49,989 nt of DNA from Riemerella anatipestifer_E (GTDB lineage Bacteria; Bacteroidota; Bacteroidia; Flavobacteriales; Weeksellaceae). The notes under the pieces were generated by a model. The model had not been told where the DNA came from. It ran no database searches and saw only the letters and a program-made list of their open reading frames with translations. The translations under genes were made by a program, and so were the position numbers. The stretch is taken from positions 1 to 49,989 of the forward strand of contig NZ_LEKU01000021.1 in assembly GCF_009932355.1 (NCBI RefSeq), given 5' to 3'. This document shows positions 9,003-17,650 of the stretch, piece after piece (the first letter of the stretch is position 1; each line of letters opens with the position of its first letter).

Positions 9003-9555
9003 TTATTTATTTAAGGTTTTAGCATTGATATCAAATCTTCCATCGGTAATTTGGATTTTTTCCGAGGGATTGTCTTCATTGTAAAGCGTTGCTGAAAAGG
9101 TACCTGAAACTATCGGATAATCGTATTTAGTTATGGTAATTAAACCTGAATTATCAGATGAAAGATATTTTTTATTATCTATTTCATAGAACATTTGGGA
9201 GAGAGTTTGAGCTCTCCCTGTACCATCACCATTCGATTGGTTTATAGTAAAGTTTCCTGTTTTATTTTTACTCTGTACATATATATACACGTCTTTTTTC
9301 TTCAACATTATACAAATCTATATAATACCCAGGAGTATAATTACTCATGCTAATGGTTAATCCGTAAACAGTAAGGATTGCAGAAACTCCATTTCTAGGG
9401 ATTAGTACCTTTCCGTTTACTAAACACCCTGCGGTATTGGCTCCGTTTTGAGTAATAGGAGGAAGTTTGTCTTGAGATTCATCCGTTGTCCGGTCTTTAC
9501 ATGTAGTAAGTAATAGGCTTACTGACAAAACTGAAAATTTTAAAATTGTTTTCAT
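9003..9555 (-). pseudogene. Surface lipoprotein, paralogue A, split by a frameshift
   Basis: Tandem copy of the downstream lipoprotein. The first frame (from 9555) encodes the same lipoprotein signal and NGANTAGCLVNGKVLIP segment, then runs to a stop at 9268-9270. The second frame (9308 to 9003) continues the family sequence to the shared end (SGTFSATLYN to TLNK). The break falls at a run of six A on the minus strand (9299-9294): five or eight A would give one continuous protein (VEEKDVYIYV). It could be a pseudogene, a contingency switch or a sequencing error. The N-terminal 170 bases differ from paralogue B at only a handful of positions, so the duplication or conversion is recent. Confidence 0.8.
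9294..9299. repeat. Homopolymer at the frameshift in lipoprotein A
   Basis: Six T on the plus strand (A on the coding strand). The reading frame of paralogue A changes here. The run is short for an efficient slippage tract, so a fixed mutation or a read error is at least as likely as phase variation. Confidence 0.6.
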
Positions 9556-9708
9556 ATTATGATGTATTTAGGTTATGTGAAATTAAAAAAAAATCTGTAA
9601 TCACCAAATAATTAAAGCTGATTTTTAGGAAGATAGATTAAAAGGATATTATAGTAAATAGAGGTTAATTGCTCTTTTATCTCCTAAAACCATAAACCTA
9701 AAAATCAT

Positions 9709-9716
9709 TATATTTG
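9709..9716 (+). promoter_or_regulatory. -7 box (TATATTTG) for tyrS
   Basis: An exact TAnnTTTG match 14 bases before the tyrS ATG. No TTG at the usual -33 distance. Confidence 0.55.
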
Positions 9717-9730
9717 CGAAAAATACAGCT

Positions 9731-11023
9731 ATGAACCCTTTTATAGAAGAACTTAAATGGCGTGGTTTAGTCCACGATATGATGCCTGGCACAGAAGATT
9801 TACTAAACAAAGAAATGACGAAGGCTTATATCGGTTTTGACCCTACAGCCGACTCACTGCATATCGGAAGTTTAATTCCTATTAAAATATTGGCTCATTT
9901 TCAGCAACATGGGCACAAGCCTATCGCACTAGTAGGTGGTGCTACGGGAATGATTGGAGACCCTTCTGGAAAGTCTGCAGAAAGAAATCTTTTAGATGAA
10001 GCTACATTAAAGCATTATGAAGAATGTATCAAAGGTCAGCTTTCTCGTTTATTAGATTTTGAAAGTGATAGCCCTAACAAAGCAGAACTCGTAAATAATT
10101 ACGATTGGATGAAATCTATCTCTTTCCTTGAATTTGCTAGAGATATCGGAAAGCACATCACCGTAAATTATATGATGGCAAAAGATTCTGTAAAGAAAAG
10201 ATTTTCTGGTGATGCAGGTGTTGAAGGTATGAGCTTTACGGAGTTTACTTATCAACTTCTACAAGGGTATGATTTTCTTCATCTTTACCAAAATCAAGGT
10301 GTTAAACTTCAGATGGGAGGTTCGGACCAGTGGGGAAATATCACTACGGGTACTGAACTCATTAGAAGAAAAGCACAAGGAGAGGCTTATGCACTTACAG
10401 TTCCGCTAATTACAAAGGGTGATGGTACCAAATTCGGAAAGAGTGAAGCTGGTGAAAATATTTGGTTAGATGCTAAAAAGACTTCTCCATATCGTTTTTA
10501 TCAGTTTTGGCTTAATGCAACTGATGAAGATGCGGAACGCTTTATTAAATTCTATACTTTCCTTAATAAAGAAGAAATAGAAGCCCTTATAAACGAGCAT
10601 AGAGAAGCTCCTCACGAAAGAAAACTACAAAAGAAACTGGCACAAGAAGTAACCACTTGGGTACACGGAGAAGCAGAGTATCAAAAAGCGGTTAAGGCTT
10701 CCGAAATTCTCTTTGGTCGTTCTACAGCAGAGGATTTGGTGGCACTAGATGAGGCCACATTTTTAGATATTTTTGATGGTGTGCCTCAACAGGAATTATC
10801 TAGAAAGGAACTTGTTGGAATGAATATTACCGATTTATTAGCGGATTCAGGGTTTTTAAAATCAAAAGGAGAAGCTAAAAGAGAACTAAAAGGAAATGCC
10901 ATTTCTGTCAATAAATCCAAAGTAAATGAGGAGTTTTGCTTATCTGAAAAGGATTTTATAGATGATAAGTTTATTCTTTTACAAAAGGGCAAAAAGAGTT
11001 ATTTCATAGTAAAAGCCATTTAA
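9731..11023 (+). CDS. tyrS: Tyrosyl-tRNA synthetase
   Basis: Class Ic synthetase that charges tRNA-Tyr. The Rossmann core carries the HIGH-type motif HIGS (44-47), the tyrosine-binding segment YQLLQGYD (174-181), GGSDQWGN (196-203) and the KMSKS-type loop KFGKS (234-238). A C-terminal S4-like RNA-binding domain (about 355-430) includes LKSKGEAKRELK. The 430-residue length is standard for bacterial TyrRS. It starts 14 bases after a TAnnTTTG box and is followed after seven bases by an esterase gene, probably in the same transcript. Confidence 0.96.
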   Translation: MNPFIEELKWRGLVHDMMPGTEDLLNKEMTKAYIGFDPTADSLHIGSLIPIKILAHFQQHGHKPIALVGGATGMIGDPSGKSAERNLLDEATLKHYEECIKGQLSRLLDFESDSPNKAELVNNYDWMKSISFLEFARDIGKHITVNYMMAKDSVKKRFSGDAGVEGMSFTEFTYQLLQGYDFLHLYQNQGVKLQMGGSDQWGNITTGTELIRRKAQGEAYALTVPLITKGDGTKFGKSEAGENIWLDAKKTSPYRFYQFWLNATDEDAERFIKFYTFLNKEEIEALINEHREAPHERKLQKKLAQEVTTWVHGEAEYQKAVKASEILFGRSTAEDLVALDEATFLDIFDGVPQQELSRKELVGMNITDLLADSGFLKSKGEAKRELKGNAISVNKSKVNEEFCLSEKDFIDDKFILLQKGKKSYFIVKAI

Positions 11024-11030
11024 TTTTTAA

Positions 11031-11672
11031 ATGATGGATTTGTACCACTTAGTTAGAGAGCCTCAGAATATCACTTCTGAAACTCCAATGCTAGTTCTTC
11101 TGCACGGATATGGTAGTAATGAGGAGGATTTGTTTTCATTCGTGCCTAATCTGCCAGAAGATTGGCTTATCGTGAGTTTTAGAGCTCCTAAATCTACACC
11201 TTATCAGGGATATGCTTGGTTTGATATTAACCTTATGGACGAAAATAATCTTATAGATGTAGAACAGGCAAAAGTGGCAACGGAAGACCTCTATACCAAT
11301 ATACAGGCTTTAAAACAGCGTTACGGCATTAGTTCTAAAGTACATTTATGTGGGTTTAGTCAGGGCGGTATGTTAAGCTATGCTTTGGCATTTAGATTTC
11401 CTTCATTATTTAGTAAAGTGGCTTGTATGAGTTGTTACCCTGAACTAAAATTATTGGAAGGTTATACAAAATCAAAAAAGGAAATAGAACACCTTAGGTT
11501 TTTTATTTCGCACGGTACAGATGACGTTATTATTCCTTTGGAATGGGGAAGAAAGGCTGCCGATTTACTCTATGATTTGGGAGCTTACTTTACCTTTAGA
11601 GAGTATATGAGTGGACACGGCATCAATCAAAAAAATTATATAGATTTAATGAAATTTATGGGAACACCTTAG
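11031..11672 (+). CDS. Carboxylesterase/phospholipase-type alpha/beta hydrolase
   Basis: Small cytosolic serine esterase of the phospholipase/carboxylesterase family (YpfH or acyl-protein thioesterase-like); the physiological substrate is unknown. The oxyanion region LVLLHGYGSNEED (21-33), nucleophile Ser110 in GFSQGG, Asp in SHGTDD (about 165) and His in SGHGIN (about 196) form a complete triad. There is no signal peptide. Two ATG codons in a row (11031, 11034) make the first residue ambiguous by one. It lies seven bases after tyrS, so it is probably co-transcribed. Confidence 0.86.
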   Translation: MMDLYHLVREPQNITSETPMLVLLHGYGSNEEDLFSFVPNLPEDWLIVSFRAPKSTPYQGYAWFDINLMDENNLIDVEQAKVATEDLYTNIQALKQRYGISSKVHLCGFSQGGMLSYALAFRFPSLFSKVACMSCYPELKLLEGYTKSKKEIEHLRFFISHGTDDVIIPLEWGRKAADLLYDLGAYFTFREYMSGHGINQKNYIDLMKFMGTP

Positions 11673-11690
11673 GCGTTTCCTTTTTTATTT
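11661..11690 (+). terminator. Imperfect terminator overlapping the esterase stop
   Basis: GGAACACC (11661-11668) pairs with GGCGTTTCC (11672-11680) with one bulge, followed by six T. It begins inside the last codons of the esterase gene. Confidence 0.55.
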
Positions 11691-11702
11691 TTAAATAGAA
11701 AC

Positions 11703-12416
11703 CTATTTAAATTCAACTAATTTATCATTAGCTATATCATATTCATAGATTTTTTGTGTTTCAATATCAATATATAGCCATTGTATTATGTTAAACTTAT
11801 GTTCGAAAGTATATCCAATACCCAAAACTTGATAATCTCTATTGTTTTCTGTTCTGCTTTCAATAGAATATTCTAATTGCTCTTTATTTTGTATAGCTAA
11901 TTTTATCAGTTCGTTTTTTGTATTTGCGATATAGTATTCTACAGAAAGATATAAGTCATCTAAAGCACTTTGTGTATAACCTTCTTCAGAATAATAATAC
12001 TTCAATTCTTTTTTATAATCTTTTCTGAATTTAGAAACATTCCCATCTTTAATTTTCTTAATAGAAACTAACCAATTCTCAATTTTTGGTGTTTCCCCTT
12101 CACCAGCAATATATATAGTGTCTTTTTCCCATGTAATTTCACACATATCTCCTCTCAATAGATTTCTTTGAGTGTTATTGTCATTTACGAAATCATATTT
12201 AACATGACCTTTTTTTGCAGATAACCATGTATAATCTCCATTGTCATTATAATATTCAAACTCAAAAGTGTCTGTATAAAGCTCACTCTTTTTATTAGCT
12301 TTATCTGTATTTATTTTTGTCTCTTGAGTCTTATGTTTTTCTTCATTTAAGACCGTTTTGTTATCACAAGATTGTAAAACAAAAAAGAATATTATGAGTT
12401 TAAATACAGTCTTCAT
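11703..12416 (-). CDS. Hypothetical lipoprotein
   Basis: I do not recognise the family. The ATG at 12416 gives a lipoprotein signal with the lipobox LQSC followed by Asp-Asn-Lys. An upstream ATG at 12461 would put a poor leader in front and overlap purE, so it was rejected. The mature part is rich in Lys, Glu, Tyr and Asn with predicted alternating strands and helices (EDLYLSVEYYI-like segments near the middle) and no obvious motif. It is the last gene of the six-gene minus-strand run and lies 37 bases after purE, so it may be expressed with the purine genes by read-through only. Confidence 0.7.
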   Translation of the reverse strand: MKTVFKLIIFFFVLQSCDNKTVLNEEKHKTQETKINTDKANKKSELYTDTFEFEYYNDNGDYTWLSAKKGHVKYDFVNDNNTQRNLLRGDMCEITWEKDTIYIAGEGETPKIENWLVSIKKIKDGNVSKFRKDYKKELKYYYSEEGYTQSALDDLYLSVEYYIANTKNELIKLAIQNKEQLEYSIESRTENNRDYQVLGIGYTFEHKFNIIQWLYIDIETQKIYEYDIANDKLVEFK

Positions 12417-12453
12417 ATATGCTTTTTTATAGATAAAGATGAGTTGGCTTTTT

Positions 12454-12954
12454 TTAATCAAATTGATTAGGGTGTTGAGTTTTAATATACTCTATACTAT
12501 CCAATACTTTATTTTTTAAACTTTCTTGATAGTTTTCTAATGAATTAGAAATACTCTCATCCGCCGAACCTAAAATTTTGGCAGCTAATATTCCAGCATT
12601 AGTGGCTCCGTTAAGAGCTACCGTTGCTACAGGTATTCCCGAAGGCATTTGTAATATAGATAGCACCGAATCCCAGCCATCAATAGAATTACTGCTGAGT
12701 ATAGGCACTCCAATTACAGGGAGTGTGGTACAACTCGCTACCATACCAGGGAGGTGAGCCGCTCCACCAGCTCCCGCTATAATAACTTTAAGACCTCTTT
12801 CTTTAGCAGTTTTAGCATAATCAAACATTCTTTCTGGAGTTCTGTGTGCAGACACCACCGTAAGCTCATACGGTATCGCCATAGATTGTAAAAAATCTGC
12901 TGCTTGTTGCATTATTGGCAAATCGCTTTGGCTGCCCATAATAATTCCTACCAT
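12454..12954 (-). CDS. purE: N5-carboxyaminoimidazole ribonucleotide mutase (PurE)
   Basis: Class I PurE converts N5-CAIR to CAIR in purine synthesis. The signature residues are GSQSD (7-11), SAHRTPE (40-46) and GAGGAAHLPGM (62-72), with 166 residues, the standard length. It directly follows purK, its pathway partner, with a 28-base gap, so the two-step PurK-PurE conversion is encoded together. Confidence 0.96.
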   Translation of the reverse strand: MVGIIMGSQSDLPIMQQAADFLQSMAIPYELTVVSAHRTPERMFDYAKTAKERGLKVIIAGAGGAAHLPGMVASCTTLPVIGVPILSSNSIDGWDSVLSILQMPSGIPVATVALNGATNAGILAAKILGSADESISNSLENYQESLKNKVLDSIEYIKTQHPNQFD

Positions 12955-12982
12955 TCTTTATTCTTTTTATATAAAATTAGAT

Positions 12983-14092
12983 TTATTTAGCGCTTACTTT
13001 CACTAATGCTTTAATTTCTGTCAATTCTTGTATCAACTGTTCTCTATTATCGGATAAGACATTGATGTGCCCCATTTTTCTACCAGGTTTCGTTTCCTTT
13101 TTTCCATAAAGATGAACATAGGCGTTGGGGCGTTTTAGCACTTCCTCCAAACCCTTATAAACTACTGCTCCAGAAGCATTTTCTTCCCCTACTAAATTCA
13201 GCATACCCGAAAATCCTCTAGTGGTAACTTCAGCGAGTGGTAAGTTTTTTATTACTCTGTAAAATTGTTCAAACTGTGAGTTGTAATTCCCTTCTTGAGT
13301 TTGATGCCCGCTATTATGCAGACGAGGAGCGGTTTCATTTACCCATACTTTCCCTTCTTTATCTAAGAATAATTCTATGGCAAAAAGTCCAGCAGAGTCG
13401 GCGGCAGATATAAACTTAGAAACAATAGCATCTATTTGTAATTGAGTATCTTCTGATATAAAAGCAGGACAGATGTTAAAATCTAAAAGGTTGAGCTTAG
13501 GGTCTGCCACCATTTCCGTTACTGGGAAAGTTTTTATTTCTCCGTTTTCGTTTTTAGCAACGATGACTGAAAGCTCTTTATCAATATCTACCAATTTTTC
13601 TAAAACAGAAGGTGCGTCCCAAAGTTTAATTAAATCGTTCTCATTTTTAATGACTTGTACTCCTTTACCATCGTAACCTCCTTTGTCCAATTTCTGAACA
13701 AAAGGAAATGGAAAATCCACTTCCAAAGCATTCTGAATGATTTGAAAATCAGGTGTTGGAATTTGATATTTTTGGTAAAATAATTTTTGAAGCGTTTTAT
13801 GTTGTATAATTTTAATAATGCTAGAGCTGGGAACAACTTTAACGCCTTGCTGCTCCAATTGTTCTAACGCCTCTGTATTGATATGTTCTATCTCTATGGT
13901 AACAATATCTTTATCTTTACCAAAATTGAATACGGCTTCGTAATCATTAAAATCCCCTTGTGTAAGATTTGAAATAGACGCACAAGAACATTCAAGGCTA
14001 GGGTCTAGGGTATAAAAATCGTCATCATATTTCAGAGCTTCTTGTATCAACATTCTTCCTAGCTGCCCGCCTCCCAAAATTCCTATTTTCAT
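12983..14092 (-). CDS. purK: 5-(carboxyamino)imidazole ribonucleotide synthase (PurK)
   Basis: ATP-grasp enzyme that carboxylates AIR to N5-CAIR with bicarbonate and ATP. The N-terminal GILGGGQLGRM (3-13) is the family dinucleotide-like loop. The ATP-grasp core includes KLDKGGYDGKGVQV (about 134-147), the metal-binding FAIELFLDKEG and NETAPRLHNSGH, which are diagnostic for PurK. Length (369) is normal. It lies upstream of purE and downstream of a VOC gene in the same operon, with gaps of about 30 bases. Confidence 0.96.
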   Translation of the reverse strand: MKIGILGGGQLGRMLIQEALKYDDDFYTLDPSLECSCASISNLTQGDFNDYEAVFNFGKDKDIVTIEIEHINTEALEQLEQQGVKVVPSSSIIKIIQHKTLQKLFYQKYQIPTPDFQIIQNALEVDFPFPFVQKLDKGGYDGKGVQVIKNENDLIKLWDAPSVLEKLVDIDKELSVIVAKNENGEIKTFPVTEMVADPKLNLLDFNICPAFISEDTQLQIDAIVSKFISAADSAGLFAIELFLDKEGKVWVNETAPRLHNSGHQTQEGNYNSQFEQFYRVIKNLPLAEVTTRGFSGMLNLVGEENASGAVVYKGLEEVLKRPNAYVHLYGKKETKPGRKMGHINVLSDNREQLIQELTEIKALVKVSAK

Positions 14093-14125
14093 TTTATTAC
14101 TTTTATTATAATTTATTTGGATATT

Positions 14126-14503
14126 TTACTTTTCGTAGAATTCTATTGGAAGCCCATCTGGGTCTTGTGTGAAAAAGAACTTTTTATTCGTCCATTCATC
14201 TACCCGAATAGCTTCACAACTGATATTTAATTTTAGTAATTTTTCTCTTTGCTCCTCCACAGAGTCCACAGAAAAAGCCAAATGTCTTAATCCACACGCT
14301 TCTGGTCTGGTAAGTCTTTTAGGAGGATTAGGGAATGAAAAAAGTTCAATAACATAATCACTACCAATGCCTAAATCTAGTTTGTAAGAGCTTCTTTCTT
14401 CTCTGTACACTTCTCGTAGAATATTTAACCCTAAAACTTCGGTATAAAAAGATTTTGAAACCGAATAATCAGAGCAAATAATGGCAATGTGATGAAGTTT
14501 CAT
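14126..14503 (-). CDS. VOC-family protein, glyoxalase I-like (GloA2/YaeR type)
   Basis: Single-domain vicinal oxygen chelate protein. Paired beta-alpha-beta-beta-beta modules are visible: MKLHHIAI at the start, FYTEVLGL, then LRHLAFSVDS near residue 72 and LPIEFYE at the end. His5, a middle Glu, His74 and Glu122 are placed as the metal ligands of this family. Members near this type are often annotated as glyoxalase or dioxygenase-like, but the reaction is usually unproven. It sits 15 bases after mvaD and 33 before purK; the link to either pathway is unclear. Confidence 0.82.
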   Translation of the reverse strand: MKLHHIAIICSDYSVSKSFYTEVLGLNILREVYREERSSYKLDLGIGSDYVIELFSFPNPPKRLTRPEACGLRHLAFSVDSVEEQREKLLKLNISCEAIRVDEWTNKKFFFTQDPDGLPIEFYEK

Positions 14504-14518
14504 TTAATTTTTAAATAT

Positions 14519-15577
14519 TTAAAAATCTATACTGTCTTTTACTACTTTTCCATTTTGGGTATGAGGTAATAATTCTTTTTCAATAAAAGCAGTTATTTTT
14601 TCGGTCTCTTGATTTTCAGGGAAAAGCAAATGCACATTAGCACCAGCGTCTAGGGTAAAGAATAACGGCAATCCTGTTGATTTTCTAAATTCCCAAATTT
14701 TATTGATAACCTCTAAAGTACCTGTTTTCATAAGGATAAATGCAGGCTCACTCATCATCATCATAGCGTGTAATGTAAGGGCTTCGTGCTCTACTAAGGT
14801 AATGAATTTTTCTAAATCTCCAAACTTTAAAATCTCTTTCAGAGGAATAAAATTCTCTCTAGCTTCCTGAAAGCGTCTTTCAGCATAAGGATTGGTGTTC
14901 ATCAGCCCGTGCCCTACGGTAGAGGATACGCTTTTTTGTCCTTCGTGAATAAGTAATACCCAATCGTTAAACTTTCTGAACACTTCAGCAACTTCTTCCG
15001 TAGGATAGGGTACAGCAAATAAGTCAGAGCTGCCCTCCACTTCTGGTATTTCGCCCCAAACCACTAAACCATTGTACAAACTTCTACAAGCACTTCCGCT
15101 TCCTAATCTAGCTAAAAAACTGGCTTTTTTCAACCTAAAATCGTGGGTTGTAGTTTCCTTAGAAAAAGCCTCATCTATCTTCATTAGACATTTGGCTATC
15201 GCTCCAAACCCCGATGCCGAACTGGCGATTCCTGAACTATGAGGAAAAGTGTTTTCAGTTCTAATTTCGTAGCTTCCGCTAAGAATCCAAGGGAGATAAG
15301 GCTCAATAGTTTTAAAATATTTTTCTATTTTAGATGAAAATTGAGTTTCTTCCTTTCCTGCCAAGTAAGTCTTTACTCCAAAAGGTTCATTAGCATTAAA
15401 AACGATATTGGTAGTTGTTTTAGCATTATTCAGTGTAAAACTGATGCTAGGGTTAGCAGGTATTTGTTGTGCATACTTTCCCCAATATTTTATCAAAGCA
15501 ATATTGGACGGACAAGTCTCGGAAACTTGTATATTTTTAGCCTCAAAATTTGGCGTTCCTAAAAATTGTTCTAACAT
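14519..15577 (-). CDS. mvaD: Diphosphomevalonate decarboxylase
   Basis: GHMP-family enzyme that decarboxylates mevalonate 5-diphosphate to isopentenyl diphosphate. The hallmark is the N-terminal SNIALIKYWGK (about 24-34) followed by PANPSISFTL and the ATP-binding HSSGIASSASGFGA (about 112-125). The C-terminal LDAGANVHLLF is also typical. Its presence indicates that this organism makes isoprenoids by the mevalonate route, as known for many Flavobacteriia. It lies 35 bases after an acyl-CoA synthetase gene. The C-terminal region matches the family in length (352). Confidence 0.93.
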   Translation of the reverse strand: MLEQFLGTPNFEAKNIQVSETCPSNIALIKYWGKYAQQIPANPSISFTLNNAKTTTNIVFNANEPFGVKTYLAGKEETQFSSKIEKYFKTIEPYLPWILSGSYEIRTENTFPHSSGIASSASGFGAIAKCLMKIDEAFSKETTTHDFRLKKASFLARLGSGSACRSLYNGLVVWGEIPEVEGSSDLFAVPYPTEEVAEVFRKFNDWVLLIHEGQKSVSSTVGHGLMNTNPYAERRFQEARENFIPLKEILKFGDLEKFITLVEHEALTLHAMMMMSEPAFILMKTGTLEVINKIWEFRKSTGLPLFFTLDAGANVHLLFPENQETEKITAFIEKELLPHTQNGKVVKDSIDF

Positions 15578-15612
15578 AAAATTTAATTATTAAAGTTAAA
15601 ATACTTTAAAAA

Positions 15613-17370
15613 TTAAGCATACAACTGCTCTATTAAGTTACTGTATTTAGACATTACTACATTTCTTTTAACTTTAAGCGTTGGAGTAATCTCTCCTGTA
15701 TGAATTTCAAACTCACTAGGAAGTAATACAAATTTTTTAACTCTCTCAAATGCAGATAATTCTTTCTGAATATCATGTAATATATCATGATAAAACTGAG
15801 TTATTTTTTCAGAAGAGACAATTTCATTCCAATCAGTCATAGACAACTTCATGGCTTTTACCTTCTCTTTCAATGCTTCAAAGTTAGGAACTATAACTGC
15901 CGTTACAAAAGGTCTGCCTTCTGCCACTACCATAGCTTGTTGTATATAGTTGCTGTTGGTTAATATATTTTCTATGACCTGTGGTGTAATATATTTACCA
16001 TTGGAAGTTTTCATTAAATCTTTGATACGGTCGGTAATTTTTAAAGTACCATTCTCTATAATTCCAGCATCTCCTGTTCGGAACCAACCGTCCTCAGTAA
16101 AGGCTTTGGCTGTTTCTTCTGGAAGGTTATAGTATCCTTTCATCACACCACTACCTTTAACTAAAATTTCGTTGTTTTCACCTATTTTTATTTGTGTGTC
16201 ACCTATCGGGATACCTGCAGTTTCGTACTCGTAATTGTACGCAGGGAAACAGGTTAAAGTAGCTGTAGTTTCAGTAAGACCGTAGCCCACGGTAATATGG
16301 ACTCCCATAGCATCAAAAAATTTAAGAATATCAGGAGATATAGAAGCACCACCGCAAGGCATAAACCAAAGATTACCACCTAACTTTTGTTTTATTTTAC
16401 TAAATACCAGTTTATTAGCTATTTTATTTTTAAGTTCCAATCCAAATGGTACGGATTTCCCTTGTCGTCTGTACTCACTACATTGCGTGCCTGTATTGAG
16501 TGCCCAGTCAAAAATTTTCTTTTTAGTAGGAGAGCCTTTCTCCACCATTTCTCTGAGAGCCCCATAAATTTTCTGATAAAACCTAGGCACAGCACACATC
16601 ATTGTTGGTTTTACTTCTTCTAGGGCGTGAGCTATTAGTTTTGTATTTTCTAAAAAAGAAACTTTAGCTCCTCTGCTTAAACAATATAAAGTCCAACTTC
16701 TTTCAAAAATGTGGCTCAGTGGTAAAAAAGCTAAAGAAGTCTCATTTTCAAAATTTTTGAATTTAAAAAAATCAGTGTGAGCATGAAAACAATCTATTAA
16801 GTTTCCGTGAGTAAGCATTACTCCTTTAGGTGTACCTGAAGTACCTGAAGTGTAAAGTATTGTAGAGAGGTCACTTTTATCTCTTGAGCAAACTTCAAAA
16901 TCTTCGCTTCCTTTTTGAGTTAAATTTTCTAAATGAATACTATTAGTATGTCTTAATACTATGTGTTTTTTTGCTGCCACGATAAATTTCAAAGAAGACA
17001 CTTCGTTCATTATCTCAGAACAAATATCATACTGCTCTTGATTCCCAACTAGCACTACTGAGGCTTCAGAATCTTGTAAGCAATATTGTACTTGCTGCTT
17101 TCCGTTGGTACTATAGATGGGCACACTTATGGCACCTAAGGATAAAACCGCCAAATCGAAGATAATCCACTCTGCTGAATTATCGGAATAAATAGCAACT
17201 TTAGAACCTTCTTTCACCTCTTTCTCTTTAAGGGCATTAGCGGTTTTAAAGATGGTTCTTTTAAACATAGTCCAACTAAGCGATTTCCATTCATCATATT
17301 TCTTAAAACCAATAGCAGGTTTAGAGAGATATTTCTCAGCATTAACACTTACAAATGCAGCTAAATTCAT
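15613..17370 (-). CDS. Long-chain acyl-CoA synthetase (AMP-binding)
   Basis: ATP-dependent fatty acid:CoA ligase, probably membrane-associated. Motifs in order: P-loop YTSGTSGTPKG (about 170-180), PLSHIFER, the A4/A5 region VGYGLTETTAT, A7-type RTGDAG, and A8 ITDRIKDLMKTSNGKYITP. This KTSNGKY form is typical of the long-chain (FACL15-like) group found in Bacteroidota. The last residue region lacks any extra domain. It is the first gene of the six-gene run to the left. The leader holds a hairpin at 17407-17422, described separately. Confidence 0.92.
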   Translation of the reverse strand: MNLAAFVSVNAEKYLSKPAIGFKKYDEWKSLSWTMFKRTIFKTANALKEKEVKEGSKVAIYSDNSAEWIIFDLAVLSLGAISVPIYSTNGKQQVQYCLQDSEASVVLVGNQEQYDICSEIMNEVSSLKFIVAAKKHIVLRHTNSIHLENLTQKGSEDFEVCSRDKSDLSTILYTSGTSGTPKGVMLTHGNLIDCFHAHTDFFKFKNFENETSLAFLPLSHIFERSWTLYCLSRGAKVSFLENTKLIAHALEEVKPTMMCAVPRFYQKIYGALREMVEKGSPTKKKIFDWALNTGTQCSEYRRQGKSVPFGLELKNKIANKLVFSKIKQKLGGNLWFMPCGGASISPDILKFFDAMGVHITVGYGLTETTATLTCFPAYNYEYETAGIPIGDTQIKIGENNEILVKGSGVMKGYYNLPEETAKAFTEDGWFRTGDAGIIENGTLKITDRIKDLMKTSNGKYITPQVIENILTNSNYIQQAMVVAEGRPFVTAVIVPNFEALKEKVKAMKLSMTDWNEIVSSEKITQFYHDILHDIQKELSAFERVKKFVLLPSEFEIHTGEITPTLKVKRNVVMSKYSNLIEQLYA

Positions 17371-17406
17371 TTAAAATTAAGTTTAAAATTGTATATTCAA
17401 AATAAG

Positions 17407-17429
17407 TGCCTAAAGGTAGGCATTTTTTT
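17407..17429 (+). terminator. Terminator-like hairpin in the acyl-CoA synthetase leader
   Basis: TGCCTA (17407-17412) and TAGGCA (17417-17422) flank an AAGG loop and precede seven T on the plus strand. No plus-strand gene ends here. It could stop antisense transcription, or on the minus strand act as a leader hairpin of the operon to the left. Confidence 0.55.
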
Positions 17430-17650
17430 CGAAAAATAAATCTTGCAAATATTGATTTATTGATGTAACAAACTCATCATACTTAAAAAAATAGGATTAA
17501 GAACATCACAACTATACACTTGTCAATCAATAGTTTAAATTTACAATGATTTTATTTTAAATATTAGATTAAACAAAGCATCAATTTATCCTCAATTTTG
17601 GAATAATAATTGTTTACTTTGCACTACAATAATTTATCAAAACAACACCT

